From contig NZ_CP107559.1 in assembly GCF_026427715.1 (NCBI RefSeq), forward strand, positions 186,001-250,000: a stretch of DNA of 64,000 nucleotides, in the 5' to 3' direction. Origin of the DNA: Methylocystis sp. MJC1 (GTDB taxonomy: Bacteria > Pseudomonadota > Alphaproteobacteria > Rhizobiales > Beijerinckiaceae). The position numbers and the translations under genes were made by a program. The notes below the pieces were generated by a model. The model did not search any database. It had not been told where the DNA came from and saw only the letters and a program-made list of their open reading frames with translations. How positions within the stretch are numbered: position 1 is the first letter of the stretch; every line of letters starts with the position of its first letter. Of the stretch, positions 44,202 through 53,160 are shown piece by piece.

Positions 44202-44606
44202 GGGCTTACACTGTCGAAGCTGCGAAAACGCGGGGGCCAGCCCGAGCCCTCATGCTGGCGCGCACGGCGGCCTCAAAGCTGCGACGAGAGGGATAATGCC
44301 GGAGTGGAGCCGGCCGGGGGGTCGTCGGCGTCATGCCTCAAATCTCGAAAGCGAACGAGAAGAGCGAACCTCCCGAAGACTATGTAACGGTATTGGTTAA
44401 AGTTCTGGTCATTACCCAGGGTGGGTGGATCAGCGGCGCCCTGCGTCAAATTGACCTCGGCGTCGGGCTACGTCGAGGTCGAGGCTTCTGGCGAGGACGC
44501 AGCGGCTCCGAGTCCTGAGGCGCCGGCCTTATTTGGCGCTTCGTTTCGATTTCCCGTAGGTCAGACATCCACGTTCGCCCGCTGGAGCCTTCACCTCGAC
44601 CGTCCG
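44202..44606. other. Spacer, no gene seen
   Basis: About 400 bases upstream of the PAS gene. Short open frames exist in several phases but none has a ribosome site or recognisable product. It should contain the promoter of the split chemoreceptor pair. Confidence 0.3.
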
Positions 44607-44771
44607 CTAAGTTGGCGTAAAGGGGCATTCTATGAGATTGCCCTCGCTGTCTGCACAGGTGCAACCGCCAAGAGACAGCGAGGCCGCGCCCAGGGCGAGC
44701 GCAAGGAGAAGCATTAAGCCTATCGAGCGCTTGCGCGCGGGAGATTGTGAGGCCGGAAAACGGAGCTTCAT
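44607..44771 (-). CDS. Very small lipoprotein
   Basis: A 54-residue protein: a basic start (MKLRFPASQSPARKR), a hydrophobic core (LMLLLALALGAASLSLGGC) with a lipobox, and a 17-residue acidic tail with two more Cys (TCADSEGNLIECPFTPT). An AAAGGAA site precedes ATG 44771. Function unknown. It is the size of entericidin-like or other small envelope lipoproteins. Confidence 0.55.
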   Translation of the reverse strand: MKLRFPASQSPARKRSIGLMLLLALALGAASLSLGGCTCADSEGNLIECPFTPT

Positions 44772-44799
44772 TTCTTGTTCCTTTCTTTGATGGCTTTTT

Positions 44800-44937
44800 T
44801 CACTGCGAGCACGGCCCGCATTCGCTTTCTTGCGCAAGGAGCGGCTCGAAGCTGTGTGAAAACTCACAGCCCGCGCCATAGCAGACCGTCGATGGAGCTT
44901 TCTCCGCGCGGTATTCTTGCTCGTTCTTCATGCAAGA
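44800..44937 (-). CDS. Possible small Cys-rich peptide
   Basis: A 45-residue frame, MKNEQEYRAEKAPSTVC then YGAGCEFSHSFEPLLAQESECGPCSQ, with four Cys residues. It ends 28 bases before the lipoprotein gene on the same strand. There is no convincing ribosome site, and the frame is open further upstream without similarity to anything. It may be a real small protein or chance. Confidence 0.25.
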   Translation of the reverse strand, partial: SCMKNEQEYRAEKAPSTVCYGAGCEFSHSFEPLLAQESECGPCSQ

Positions 44938-45296
44938 CAAATTACGACGCGGGATTCTGTTGAGCTGTGAATCTGCGCGCACTCGGGGCGACTTCTTGAC
45001 CGACCATATTTTCTGGTCGACTTCGTCACGCCGACGATTTCCGAGGTGTGCAGGGGCGACGTCATTGTCTTCGACATGCGTGCGATAGGCCTCGATCACG
45101 ACCTCGCCGCCTCTCTTAGCGCTCGGGTGGGTTCGAAACAGCGTGCGTGTACGCCGCAGCCTCACCGATTGAGCAGTTAATAGGCGTCGGCTTGTGGGAA
45201 ACGCCACAGTCGAAATCACCAAATTGTTTAATTCGATAATCACTGAGCGCCGGAAGGCCTCAGGCTCAATCAGCTCTAACATTCCGGGGAAGTCCA
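44938..45296. other. Spacer upstream of the unknown effector genes
   Basis: No gene supported in 359 bases. GGGGAAG a few bases before ATG 45297 is the ribosome site for the first effector gene. The promoter for that operon should be here. I see no CRP-like TGTGA...TCACA palindrome by eye. Confidence 0.3.
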
Positions 45297-46901
45297 ATGC
45301 CGTTACAAAATCTCGATAAAGACGTCGTCGGCGTCGCCGTCGCCAATGAGGCTATGACGCCATACGCCACCAGCAATGCGCTGACCGATTTCGACATGTG
45401 CGTCGCGCTCGCACAGAATGCGATCAACAGCCAACTCTACTATGCCTGGACATCATGGAAACGCCGCCAGGGCTTTGCAGAGACGATCACTGTCAAGAAA
45501 GTTAAGGAGGACGGAAAACTCGTCGACTCGAAATACGGTCTGAGGGACGTCATTTTGGCGCCTTTGACGGTGAGTCTCAATGTTCCGGGTGGCCGACTTG
45601 GCCAAGTCCGCGTAACGCTCAACCTCATCTCGGGCGCCGTCGATTACTATGACGAGGCCTCGGACTCAGCGGCGTCCTTCGCCTTCACGAAGCAGGACGG
45701 ATGGAGCGTCTCGTTCATCGTCGATCTCGACAAAGCCCCAATCGATCTGAACACGCTCGCCGCAATCGATCCCGACGCCCACAAGGCGGCGCAGAACGTT
45801 ATCGCCTCGAGCGGTCTGTCCGACACGGTGTTCTCCATCGAATATCTATTCATGGACCTCACCAAGGTCGACCTGCTGCTCGAAGGCGACAAAGATGTCC
45901 ATATTCCTGACGACGTCCCGGATTCGGCACGGACGAAGGCCTTGAGCTGCCTCAACCTGATGCTGGAAGGCGACCTCGGCCGGTTCATGCTCGGCACGGT
46001 TGTTCGCCGCAATAATCTGCAGGCTGTCCCGACCTTCGCGCTCACGGACTTCATCTTCGACGTTCACGCCAATCCCGAGACGCCAAACGCCAGCACGCTG
46101 TCCTATCTCGGCATGCTCGCGCATCGCCCGCTGCCAAACAACATCGACGCGGCGCGGCTCAAACTGCAGGACAGCTGGATCGATCCGGCGATGGTGGACG
46201 GCCGCCATGGCCTCGTGAGCGGAGTCATGGCCATCAGTAAGAGCGTGCTGTTGGACAAATATCTCATTGGCTGGTTTTCCAGGCTGATCGGGAGGGAGCC
46301 GAGCGCGCAGGGGCTCGCCTGGGCCTACAGCGGCGGCGGAGTCAATAGGTGGAATTCGAGCGACATCATCGACCGTGAATGGGAAAGGAGTGTTAGCTGG
46401 ACGATTTCTCTCGTCGTGCAGCCAGGCTCCAATAAGATCGCCCTTGGCGGTCGCATTTCGAGCCACGCCTACATGGATGGCTACACGAAGGGCGCCCATT
46501 GGCACACCGAAGACATCCACATTGAGGGCTACCAGGATTTCTCCGGCAGCGTCGAGCTGCAGGCCAAGGGGATCGGCGTCAACTTCGAGGTCGTGCCGAA
46601 GATGGCCTACAGCTTCGGCGATTTACAGGTCACGAAAGACGAAATCGAAGGCGGAGCCAAGGTACTCACCGTCTTCGAGACTGCATTCACGGGAAATAGC
46701 ACCGCGGAAAGGCTGCGCAACCTGCAGGCAGAGACGGTCCGGAACATCTCCGGCTGGATCGAGCAGGTGTTCGACAACTTCTCTGTGACGATGGCGCAGC
46801 ACGCCTTCATCCCCCCCGGCGGCGGCGTCTTCACCTTTCAAAACCCGAGGTTCTCGCCCGCCGGCGATCTGACCTTCGACGTCATCTACCAAGCCCCGTG
46901 A
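45297..46901 (+). CDS. Unknown 534-aa protein, possibly TULIP/P47-like
   Basis: No confident family. The start, NALTDFDMCVALAQNAINSQLYYAW, and the end, MAQHAFIPPGGGVFTFQNPRFSPAGDLTFDVIYQAP, recall TULIP-fold proteins such as clostridial P-47/OrfX: a helix with N..IN.QL, then amphipathic strands, then a final strand after AGDL. The body is beta-rich and has little low complexity. There is no signal peptide and no membrane helix. It lies 79 bases before the 1180-residue gene, in one likely operon. TULIP proteins bind lipids or assist toxins; that role is only a suggestion. Confidence 0.7.
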   Translation: MPLQNLDKDVVGVAVANEAMTPYATSNALTDFDMCVALAQNAINSQLYYAWTSWKRRQGFAETITVKKVKEDGKLVDSKYGLRDVILAPLTVSLNVPGGRLGQVRVTLNLISGAVDYYDEASDSAASFAFTKQDGWSVSFIVDLDKAPIDLNTLAAIDPDAHKAAQNVIASSGLSDTVFSIEYLFMDLTKVDLLLEGDKDVHIPDDVPDSARTKALSCLNLMLEGDLGRFMLGTVVRRNNLQAVPTFALTDFIFDVHANPETPNASTLSYLGMLAHRPLPNNIDAARLKLQDSWIDPAMVDGRHGLVSGVMAISKSVLLDKYLIGWFSRLIGREPSAQGLAWAYSGGGVNRWNSSDIIDREWERSVSWTISLVVQPGSNKIALGGRISSHAYMDGYTKGAHWHTEDIHIEGYQDFSGSVELQAKGIGVNFEVVPKMAYSFGDLQVTKDEIEGGAKVLTVFETAFTGNSTAERLRNLQAETVRNISGWIEQVFDNFSVTMAQHAFIPPGGGVFTFQNPRFSPAGDLTFDVIYQAP

Positions 46902-46980
46902 TCCTGGGCGCGCCGGCGCTTACGCCTGCGCACTCGTCCCCCCATCCCATGAGCAGTCCATCAACATCTAGGAGAGTCAC

Positions 46981-49900
46981 ATGAACACGCCGCATGTCGT
47001 CGGATTCGACGCTACAGACAATCAGGGCCAAGCCATTCATCTCACCGTCTCGACTGACATTGTCGACTATTTTGAGGCGACCCGCGTCTTCGGACGCGAA
47101 GATCTGGCCGACCCCGGCGCCCACGGGCGTTTTCAGCCGCGGCTGATCGCCATCCCGGATCGGGGATCGCCGGTATCCAGCCCGATGGTTTTCTCTATCG
47201 GCAACCAGAACGACCTGTTCCTGGTGCGCCGCGACGACCGCCACGAAGGCGGCTGGACCGTCATTGGTCTCAGCGACGAAATTGCCGCCCGCATCGGCGG
47301 GACAGCGAAAGTGCGCGCTCTCGGCGCGGCGGCGACCGACGACGATCGCATTACCGTGGCCTTCGCGGTGGACGACGGCCTGAACAGCCGGGTGTTCGTC
47401 GCCTACGACCTTAGCAGCAAGACCACCGAATGGGACAAGGTTCCGTGGATCGACTGCGGCGTTCGCAATGGCGTGCAAATTGAAGGCGTCCGCGTCCTCG
47501 ATAACGGCGACAAGAGCTGGACGATCGTGCTCGCCGGCCAGAATGGCCCGAATGAGGCGGTCTATCTGCTGCAGAGCGGCAGCGCCCACAGCTTCGCCGA
47601 AGCGCTCGTGTTCAACCCGGCCGTCACACTTGAAGAGATTCTCGACTTCGCGGCCGGCGTCCATCCCATCTACGGATCTGGACTGCATGTCCTCGGCGTC
47701 AGCGGCGGCGAGCGCGTGCTCGCGTTTCGTCCATTCCCAGTTTATGACTCATCAGGAAATCCGACCACAATTCCTCCGATCGTGGCGCTGCCCTGCCCGG
47801 CGGGCGCCAATGTGCTCGACACCGGACCGACCGGCTCCGATGGCGCCGATCTCTATATCGGCGGCCGGGGCGCCGCTGTAATAACCGCCGCCGAGCTCGA
47901 CAATGCCGCAACCGCAAAGGTGACGCAGGCGATCAGCCCCGCCATCGCCGCCAATGTGCAGAAGCTCGTCGCGGCAGTCGCGCCGGATGGCGGCGTCGCA
48001 TTGTGGGCGCTGGAACTCGACGGGAATCTCACAGTCGCCCGCAAGCCGTCGTCCGGCGCTTTCGGAGAGCCGCTGAAAATTCGCAGCAATGTGCAAGAGA
48101 TCGCGGCCGTGTCGGGCGACCGCCACGTCACGACCTCGCTTCTCGTCGTCTATGGCGACTCCCAAGCGGCGTTCCTCTGGCAGGACGCGGCCCACAAGAC
48201 CTGGCAGGAGAGCCCGCTCACAGTCGCCGATCCGACTCGAGCGGCGAAGGTGACATGCTACGGCACCTCCGTTCAGACGCTCGATGGCGGCAGCGTCGGA
48301 CGACCGGGCCTGAAGGTGAAGATTTCGGCGTCCGCCCTCGCTAGCGTCGTGCTCAACGGCTCCGCCGCGTTCATCGGTCCCAACATCATGGTCGAGACCC
48401 AAACCGACGCGCACGGCAGAATCAGCCTTTACGACCGCGTCCGCTCGCTGACGCCGGCGACTTATCGCGTGGAGATCGACGGGGTCGGAGTTTATGACGT
48501 GAATCCGGCGGGCGGCGCTCATCAGCGTTTCCAATCGATCACCGCGGACGAACTGCGCGCCGCCACCGTCCCGACCGCCGGCGGTTCGGAGCCGCTGCTG
48601 CCGCCCGAGTTCCAAACTGGCGACAAGCGTGGTCAGGTCGACGTGGTCGCGGGCTCGCTCAATCATGCGGCCGCGCTTGCGTCGGGAACAAACGGCGTTG
48701 GGGCGGGCGTGCGTCAGACGACGCATGACGCCGCGTTCAGCTCGGCGCTTCACATCGCCGCCCTTCCAAACGGCTATCAGTGGGGCGTGCATGCCGACGC
48801 TAACGGCGTGACCGCCGCGAGCGGCGACGTGATCAGCAAACTCATCGGCGCAGCGGAGAAGGTGGAGACGTTCTTCGTCGGGCTCGGCGAATCAATCGCA
48901 GACTTCTTCGAAGGCGTCGGTCGCGCGATCGAGCAAGGTTGGACTTTCGTCATCCATAAAGCTGAGGATGCGGTACGCTTCATCTGCGCGGTCGGCGACG
49001 AGGTCAAGCACTTCGTGCTTAACACGCTGGAGGAGGTCGGCAGCTTCTTCACTTGGCTGTGGAGCCAAGTGAAGACCGGGCTCGAGAGGCTGTGGGAGTT
49101 CCTCAAATTCCTGTTCGATTGGGAAGATATTTTACGCGTCCGCGACGTGATGCTAGACATCGTCGACGAGACCTTCGATCATGCCGAACGGTCGATCGGC
49201 GATATGAAGGCCCCCGTCGCGAAGGCCTTCGACGACGCCATTGCGACGATCGACGGTTGGCGCAAGGCCGCCGGAGCGCCGCCCGCCGTCATTGCGAAGC
49301 CTCCCCAGGGTTCGAGCTTCCTCGATGAGATCGAGAGCGCGACAAAGCCGATCCAGGAACTCATGGACTTGGCGACGGGCAACAGCGTCGTTGCTTGGGC
49401 GTCAAAACGCTTCGAGAGCGTTCTCGGCGAAATTATCAGCTTTGACGGACCCAACCCCTTTGCGGAAGCCTCGGACGCCGCCGAGAAATTTTTCGAAGGG
49501 CTCTTGAGCGACGAGGTCTCTGACCTCGAGCAGACTCTCAACGCCATCGGGGCCGATCTGAGAAGGCTATTCGACGGCAATCTGCCCTCGCCACGCGATC
49601 TGAGCATCGACACGCTGCGCGCCGCTCTCATCGCGGTGGGCGCCGACGCGGTCGATGGACTTCTGCGCGGCGTGCGCGATCTCGTCTTGCGATTGCTCGA
49701 TCTCGCGCAAGGCCTGGTCAAGGCGGCTCGCGACGTGCTCATGACCAAGGTCAGACTGCCGTTCATCGAGGATTTGGTAAAGCTCGTGACGGGTGGACGA
49801 GAGTCGATCGATACATCGTTCAGCTTCGCCGGCGCGTTGCTTCTGCTCGGCGCGATCCCCGCGACCATCACCTACAAGCTCGCGACCCATAGGCCGCTAT

Positions 49901-50523
49901 ACGCGAAGGGCGAGATCGTCAGCCTGCCCTTCGGTCAGGTTACGGTCCAATCCGGCGCCGACGCGGCGGCGATCAGCTCCGCGACCCTCGACATGATCGT
50001 GGCCGACATCAAAGGCGCTCTCAACGGCTTCCAGGCTCCGGGGATTTTGGCGAACGCGGAGCCGAACGTCGGCAGTTTTGTCGCGTTTGGCGTCATTCCC
50101 CAATGGCTCGGGGCGGTCAATGAGATCATCTCGGTGTCGCTGCGCTCGAAGCATACGGAAGTGACCAACGGGCTCGACTCGACGTGCTGCATCTTGTCGA
50201 CGCTCGCCGCGGTCAAGACCAGCGTCGTCGCCGGGATCGTTTTCAAAGACCCGAGCAAAGCCGAAAAGGCGGACAATGCGAACCGCGTGGTGGACGCCGC
50301 CCTGTTCGTCTCGCATCTCGCCTTGAAGCTCGCCGACGCCGGCATCCTGCAAGACGCTGCCGGGGGATGCGAGGAGGCTGGGGACAAGCTCGCCATGGTC
50401 GGCTTTGCGATCTCCAAATGGGTGAAAGGTGAGTTCAAAGCCGGGGTTGTGGTCGTCTCTGGCGCACTCCGCAGCGTTGCCGCCATCACGTCGTGGGCGC
50501 GTTTCGGCATAGCCGCTTCGTGA
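46981..50523 (+). CDS. Unknown 1180-aa protein with beta-rich N-terminus and amphipathic helical C-terminus
   Basis: No confident family. Residues ~1-430 are beta-rich with repeated phrases (VALWALELDGNLTVARKP, TSLLVVYGDSQAAFLWQD) that suggest a beta-propeller. Near 470-510 there is a small Ig-like/carboxypeptidase-regulatory-like module (TDAHGRISLYDRV, TYRVEIDGVGVYD). Residues ~610-780 are amphipathic helices rich in Trp and Phe, with FLFDWEDILRVRDVMLDIVDE near 710. A hydrophobic stretch (SFAGALLLLGAIPATITY) lies near 947 and more helices follow. No signal peptide. The architecture fits a membrane-active or scaffolding effector, as inference. The ATG has an AGGAGAG site. Confidence 0.72.
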   Translation: MNTPHVVGFDATDNQGQAIHLTVSTDIVDYFEATRVFGREDLADPGAHGRFQPRLIAIPDRGSPVSSPMVFSIGNQNDLFLVRRDDRHEGGWTVIGLSDEIAARIGGTAKVRALGAAATDDDRITVAFAVDDGLNSRVFVAYDLSSKTTEWDKVPWIDCGVRNGVQIEGVRVLDNGDKSWTIVLAGQNGPNEAVYLLQSGSAHSFAEALVFNPAVTLEEILDFAAGVHPIYGSGLHVLGVSGGERVLAFRPFPVYDSSGNPTTIPPIVALPCPAGANVLDTGPTGSDGADLYIGGRGAAVITAAELDNAATAKVTQAISPAIAANVQKLVAAVAPDGGVALWALELDGNLTVARKPSSGAFGEPLKIRSNVQEIAAVSGDRHVTTSLLVVYGDSQAAFLWQDAAHKTWQESPLTVADPTRAAKVTCYGTSVQTLDGGSVGRPGLKVKISASALASVVLNGSAAFIGPNIMVETQTDAHGRISLYDRVRSLTPATYRVEIDGVGVYDVNPAGGAHQRFQSITADELRAATVPTAGGSEPLLPPEFQTGDKRGQVDVVAGSLNHAAALASGTNGVGAGVRQTTHDAAFSSALHIAALPNGYQWGVHADANGVTAASGDVISKLIGAAEKVETFFVGLGESIADFFEGVGRAIEQGWTFVIHKAEDAVRFICAVGDEVKHFVLNTLEEVGSFFTWLWSQVKTGLERLWEFLKFLFDWEDILRVRDVMLDIVDETFDHAERSIGDMKAPVAKAFDDAIATIDGWRKAAGAPPAVIAKPPQGSSFLDEIESATKPIQELMDLATGNSVVAWASKRFESVLGEIISFDGPNPFAEASDAAEKFFEGLLSDEVSDLEQTLNAIGADLRRLFDGNLPSPRDLSIDTLRAALIAVGADAVDGLLRGVRDLVLRLLDLAQGLVKAARDVLMTKVRLPFIEDLVKLVTGGRESIDTSFSFAGALLLLGAIPATITYKLATHRPLYAKGEIVSLPFGQVTVQSGADAAAISSATLDMIVADIKGALNGFQAPGILANAEPNVGSFVAFGVIPQWLGAVNEIISVSLRSKHTEVTNGLDSTCCILSTLAAVKTSVVAGIVFKDPSKAEKADNANRVVDAALFVSHLALKLADAGILQDAAGGCEEAGDKLAMVGFAISKWVKGEFKAGVVVVSGALRSVAAITSWARFGIAAS

Positions 50524-50554
50524 GGCTGTTCGAGAGGCCCTCAGCCGGCGCCGC

Positions 50555-51370
50555 CTAGCCGACGGACAGGTCCTCGAGTAGAACCGCGGGCCAGGCTCTT
50601 CCCTCCTCGTCCAGCGCGTCACGGCGGAGGCGAAGCAAGGCGGCCAGCGCCCCCTCGGCTCCGCCGGGGTGGCCGGCCGCTGCGAGCCTCGCCAACATTC
50701 CCGCAAACGCCGCCGCGGCGCCGCTCGTCTCCCCGGGCGGCGCCGCTTCCGTGAAGATCGTTGTCGCGCAAGGGCCATCGGGTGCGGCCCTTAGGCGCTG
50801 GCTAGCGGGGTTCAGGCGGAGGCCTTCCGGTCCCTGGCGAGCCTCGCCGACGCTGATCGCCTCGCGAAGGATCCCCGGCCAGACCATCCCGTCCCCGCGC
50901 CCCCGGTGAAGGCGGCGCCAATTTCCGGCGGGCGCGGCTGTCAGAACGCCGACCTCTCGCAAGGCGGCGATCCGCAGCTGCAGCTCGGACCCCCTGAATT
51001 CCACATCGCTGACAAGGTTTCTCTGGTCGCCAAGCGCGACCGAGACCACCCCGATAGCGAGCCTAGCATGGTGATTGAGAATCCAATCGAGGGCTGCCGC
51101 CAGGGCCGCGCGGTCACGCAAGACGCCGCGCCGGTCAGTCACCTTCACCGGCACGAGCGCGACGGCGGGAGCGATGCTGAGGATCGTTGATGCGACCGCG
51201 CTGCCGTGGCCGCAACGGTCAAGGGTATCGTTGATCTCTCCCTCACTGGAAACGTTGATCCCTGCGAGGGACGCAATTTCCCTGCTCAGGCCGGAATCAA
51301 CCACCGCCACGGAGAACGATGGACCCTCGTCAATTTCTATCGTCATGTAACCATCGTAGGGGCGCGCCAT
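50555..51370 (-). CDS. Minimal subtilisin-like serine protease (S8)
   Basis: A 271-residue subtilase with a full set of catalytic motifs: Asp25 in VAVVDSG, His55 in CGHGSAVAS, oxyanion Asn150 in APAGN, and Ser216 in GETSGAAAAFAGML. It has no signal peptide or propeptide and is near the minimum size for the fold. It starts 10 bases after the cyclase stop on the same strand, so both are probably in one operon, convergent with the two unknown effector genes. It may process one of them inside the cell; this is inferred from position only. Confidence 0.8.
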   Translation of the reverse strand: MARPYDGYMTIEIDEGPSFSVAVVDSGLSREIASLAGINVSSEGEINDTLDRCGHGSAVASTILSIAPAVALVPVKVTDRRGVLRDRAALAAALDWILNHHARLAIGVVSVALGDQRNLVSDVEFRGSELQLRIAALREVGVLTAAPAGNWRRLHRGRGDGMVWPGILREAISVGEARQGPEGLRLNPASQRLRAAPDGPCATTIFTEAAPPGETSGAAAAFAGMLARLAAAGHPGGAEGALAALLRLRRDALDEEGRAWPAVLLEDLSVG

Positions 51371-51379
51371 CTTGCCAAG

Positions 51380-53113
51380 CTAGCAGCGGGAGCGAGCAGG
51401 GGCTTCGCCGCAATACTCGAGCCAGTATTCGTAGTCATCCAGCCGCTCGAACAGCAGCGCCGGGGTCGCCGCGTCGCGTCCGCGAATTGGCGCTCCGACA
51501 AAAGGCCACGCGGGCGGAGGCGGAAATTGCGCCGCCGAGCAAGTCGCGGCGGAGACAATCGCCACGCAGTTCATTTCTTTCGTGAGGCTCTCCAGCCGCG
51601 CGGCGACATTGCCGGTGTCGCCCAAGAATTGCACCGACTGCCGATCCGAGGCGCCGACGACCCCGACGACCGAGAGCCCACTGTGCAGGCCGATGCCGAA
51701 ACTCAGCGGCGCCTCGAGATCATGTGCGAACTCCTCGCTGAGACGCTCGATCTCGCGCCAGATCGCGCTGGCGGCGCGCAAAGCCGCGCGGGCGCCTTCG
51801 GCGGCGTCCCCATCAAGGCGGTAGAGGCTCATGACTCCGTCGCCAGCGACGCTCGTCACGACCCCACCCCGCGCCAAAATGGCGGTCGTCGTCGCTCGAA
51901 TATACGCGTCGATGATGAAAATCGCGTCATAGGGCAGGCGATTGGCGGCAAGCTTCGTTGAGTCGCGCAGATCAACGAACATCGCGGTCACGAAGATCTC
52001 CCGGCCCTGGTCGAGATCGACCCGCAGGCCGTCGAGCGGCCGATCCGCGGGTATCAGCGGATAGACGGCGAGATCGCGCCGCGGACGGGCCTGGCAGCCC
52101 AGACGCACGCCTTCCGGCGCGCCGATGCGCGCGAGCGCCGCGTGCTCGGCCGGCTGCGGCGGCGAAAGATTCTCCGCCCCGCGCAGCACGCGGAAGCGGC
52201 AAGTCGTGCAGCGCATGCGGCCGCCACATACGGAGGCGTGCGGAATACCCGCAAAGCGGCTGGCTTCGAGCACCGAATAGCCGCGCGGCGCATGGACGCG
52301 CCGCCCGTCCCGATAATCGATGCGAACGGCGGCGAGCCTCCGCTCGTAGGCATTTCGGAGCCATCGCAGGAGCAGCACGGCGGCGAGCAGGACAAGATAG
52401 CCGATCTGTAAATTGGCTATGATGGCGCCGAGCGCTGCGGGTACCTGCGCATGTGGGGAACTCCGGGCGGGAGGCCCGTGCGCCTCGATAAAGCCGTCGT
52501 CGATATAGGCGCGCAAAATGACCTCCCAGCCGGCGTTGATGAGGCCGGCGATCGCGAATGCCGGCACGGCTAGCGCGATGAGCAGGAAGAGCAAGGCGCG
52601 CCGGCGGTACCAATCGCGATAGCGCAGCCACATATGAATGCCGATGCAGCCATGCGTCCAGATCAACGCCATCAGCAGAAATTGCCGTGGCAGGCCGATC
52701 GTCGGGTCTGTGATCCAGAAGTGATAAAGAATGCGAAAATAGGAATCCTCCAGCCCGAAATAGATCACCGCGACGCGCGTGTCCGTGACATGCGGCGCGA
52801 GCAGCAGCGGAATCGTCAGGCCGAGCCCGAGCTGCCAAGCCTCAATCGCTGGCATGCGCAGATGACGCCGGCGGAATAGGGCATAGAGGCCCAGGCATAA
52901 ATGCAGCGTGAAACAAGTCAGCAGCAGAGCGACGCCACCCGGGGTGCGCCACGGACGGAGGATGAGGCCGTGACCGATTGCCTGGAGATTATCGAGCAGC
53001 AGCAGGCCGGTCGCGTGGCTCAAGAAATGGCAGGCCGCATAGGTAAAGAGGGTCAATCCGGTCGCCAGCCGAATTGTCCGCTCCAGATCGAAGTTGACAC
53101 CCAGAGCCGGCAT
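51380..53113 (-). CDS. Membrane adenylate/guanylate cyclase with a 2Fe-2S ferredoxin domain
   Basis: A 577-residue class III cyclase. Residues 1-255 form about six helices with several His residues and resemble the succinate-dehydrogenase-like haem anchor known in rhizobial CyaC. Residues ~265-350 are a 2Fe-2S ferredoxin domain with Cys296, Cys302, Cys305 and Cys340 (CGGRMRCTTC...GC). Residues ~372-560 are the catalytic domain: VTAMFVDLRDSTKLA, VTSVAGDGVMSLYRLDG, FGIGLHSGLSVVGVVG, QFLGDTGNVAARLES. Electron flow in the membrane may set cAMP output. It is divergent from a CRP-type gene 47 bases away. Confidence 0.9.
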   Translation of the reverse strand: MPALGVNFDLERTIRLATGLTLFTYAACHFLSHATGLLLLDNLQAIGHGLILRPWRTPGGVALLLTCFTLHLCLGLYALFRRRHLRMPAIEAWQLGLGLTIPLLLAPHVTDTRVAVIYFGLEDSYFRILYHFWITDPTIGLPRQFLLMALIWTHGCIGIHMWLRYRDWYRRRALLFLLIALAVPAFAIAGLINAGWEVILRAYIDDGFIEAHGPPARSSPHAQVPAALGAIIANLQIGYLVLLAAVLLLRWLRNAYERRLAAVRIDYRDGRRVHAPRGYSVLEASRFAGIPHASVCGGRMRCTTCRFRVLRGAENLSPPQPAEHAALARIGAPEGVRLGCQARPRRDLAVYPLIPADRPLDGLRVDLDQGREIFVTAMFVDLRDSTKLAANRLPYDAIFIIDAYIRATTTAILARGGVVTSVAGDGVMSLYRLDGDAAEGARAALRAASAIWREIERLSEEFAHDLEAPLSFGIGLHSGLSVVGVVGASDRQSVQFLGDTGNVAARLESLTKEMNCVAIVSAATCSAAQFPPPPAWPFVGAPIRGRDAATPALLFERLDDYEYWLEYCGEAPARSRC

Positions 53114-53160
53114 GTATCATCCTTTAAACGCGATATGGGAAAGAATTTTTCAGGACCGTC

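Noticed and set aside
47752..48792. 346-codon minus-strand open frame
   Set aside because: Antisense inside the 1180-aa gene, rich in His/Arg, with no ribosome site; probably a shadow. The plus-strand gene has a good ribosome site and continuous coding pattern.
53114..53160. CRP-binding palindrome between the cyclase and CRP genes
   Set aside because: No TGTGA-N6-TCACA or close variant can be seen in the 47 bases.
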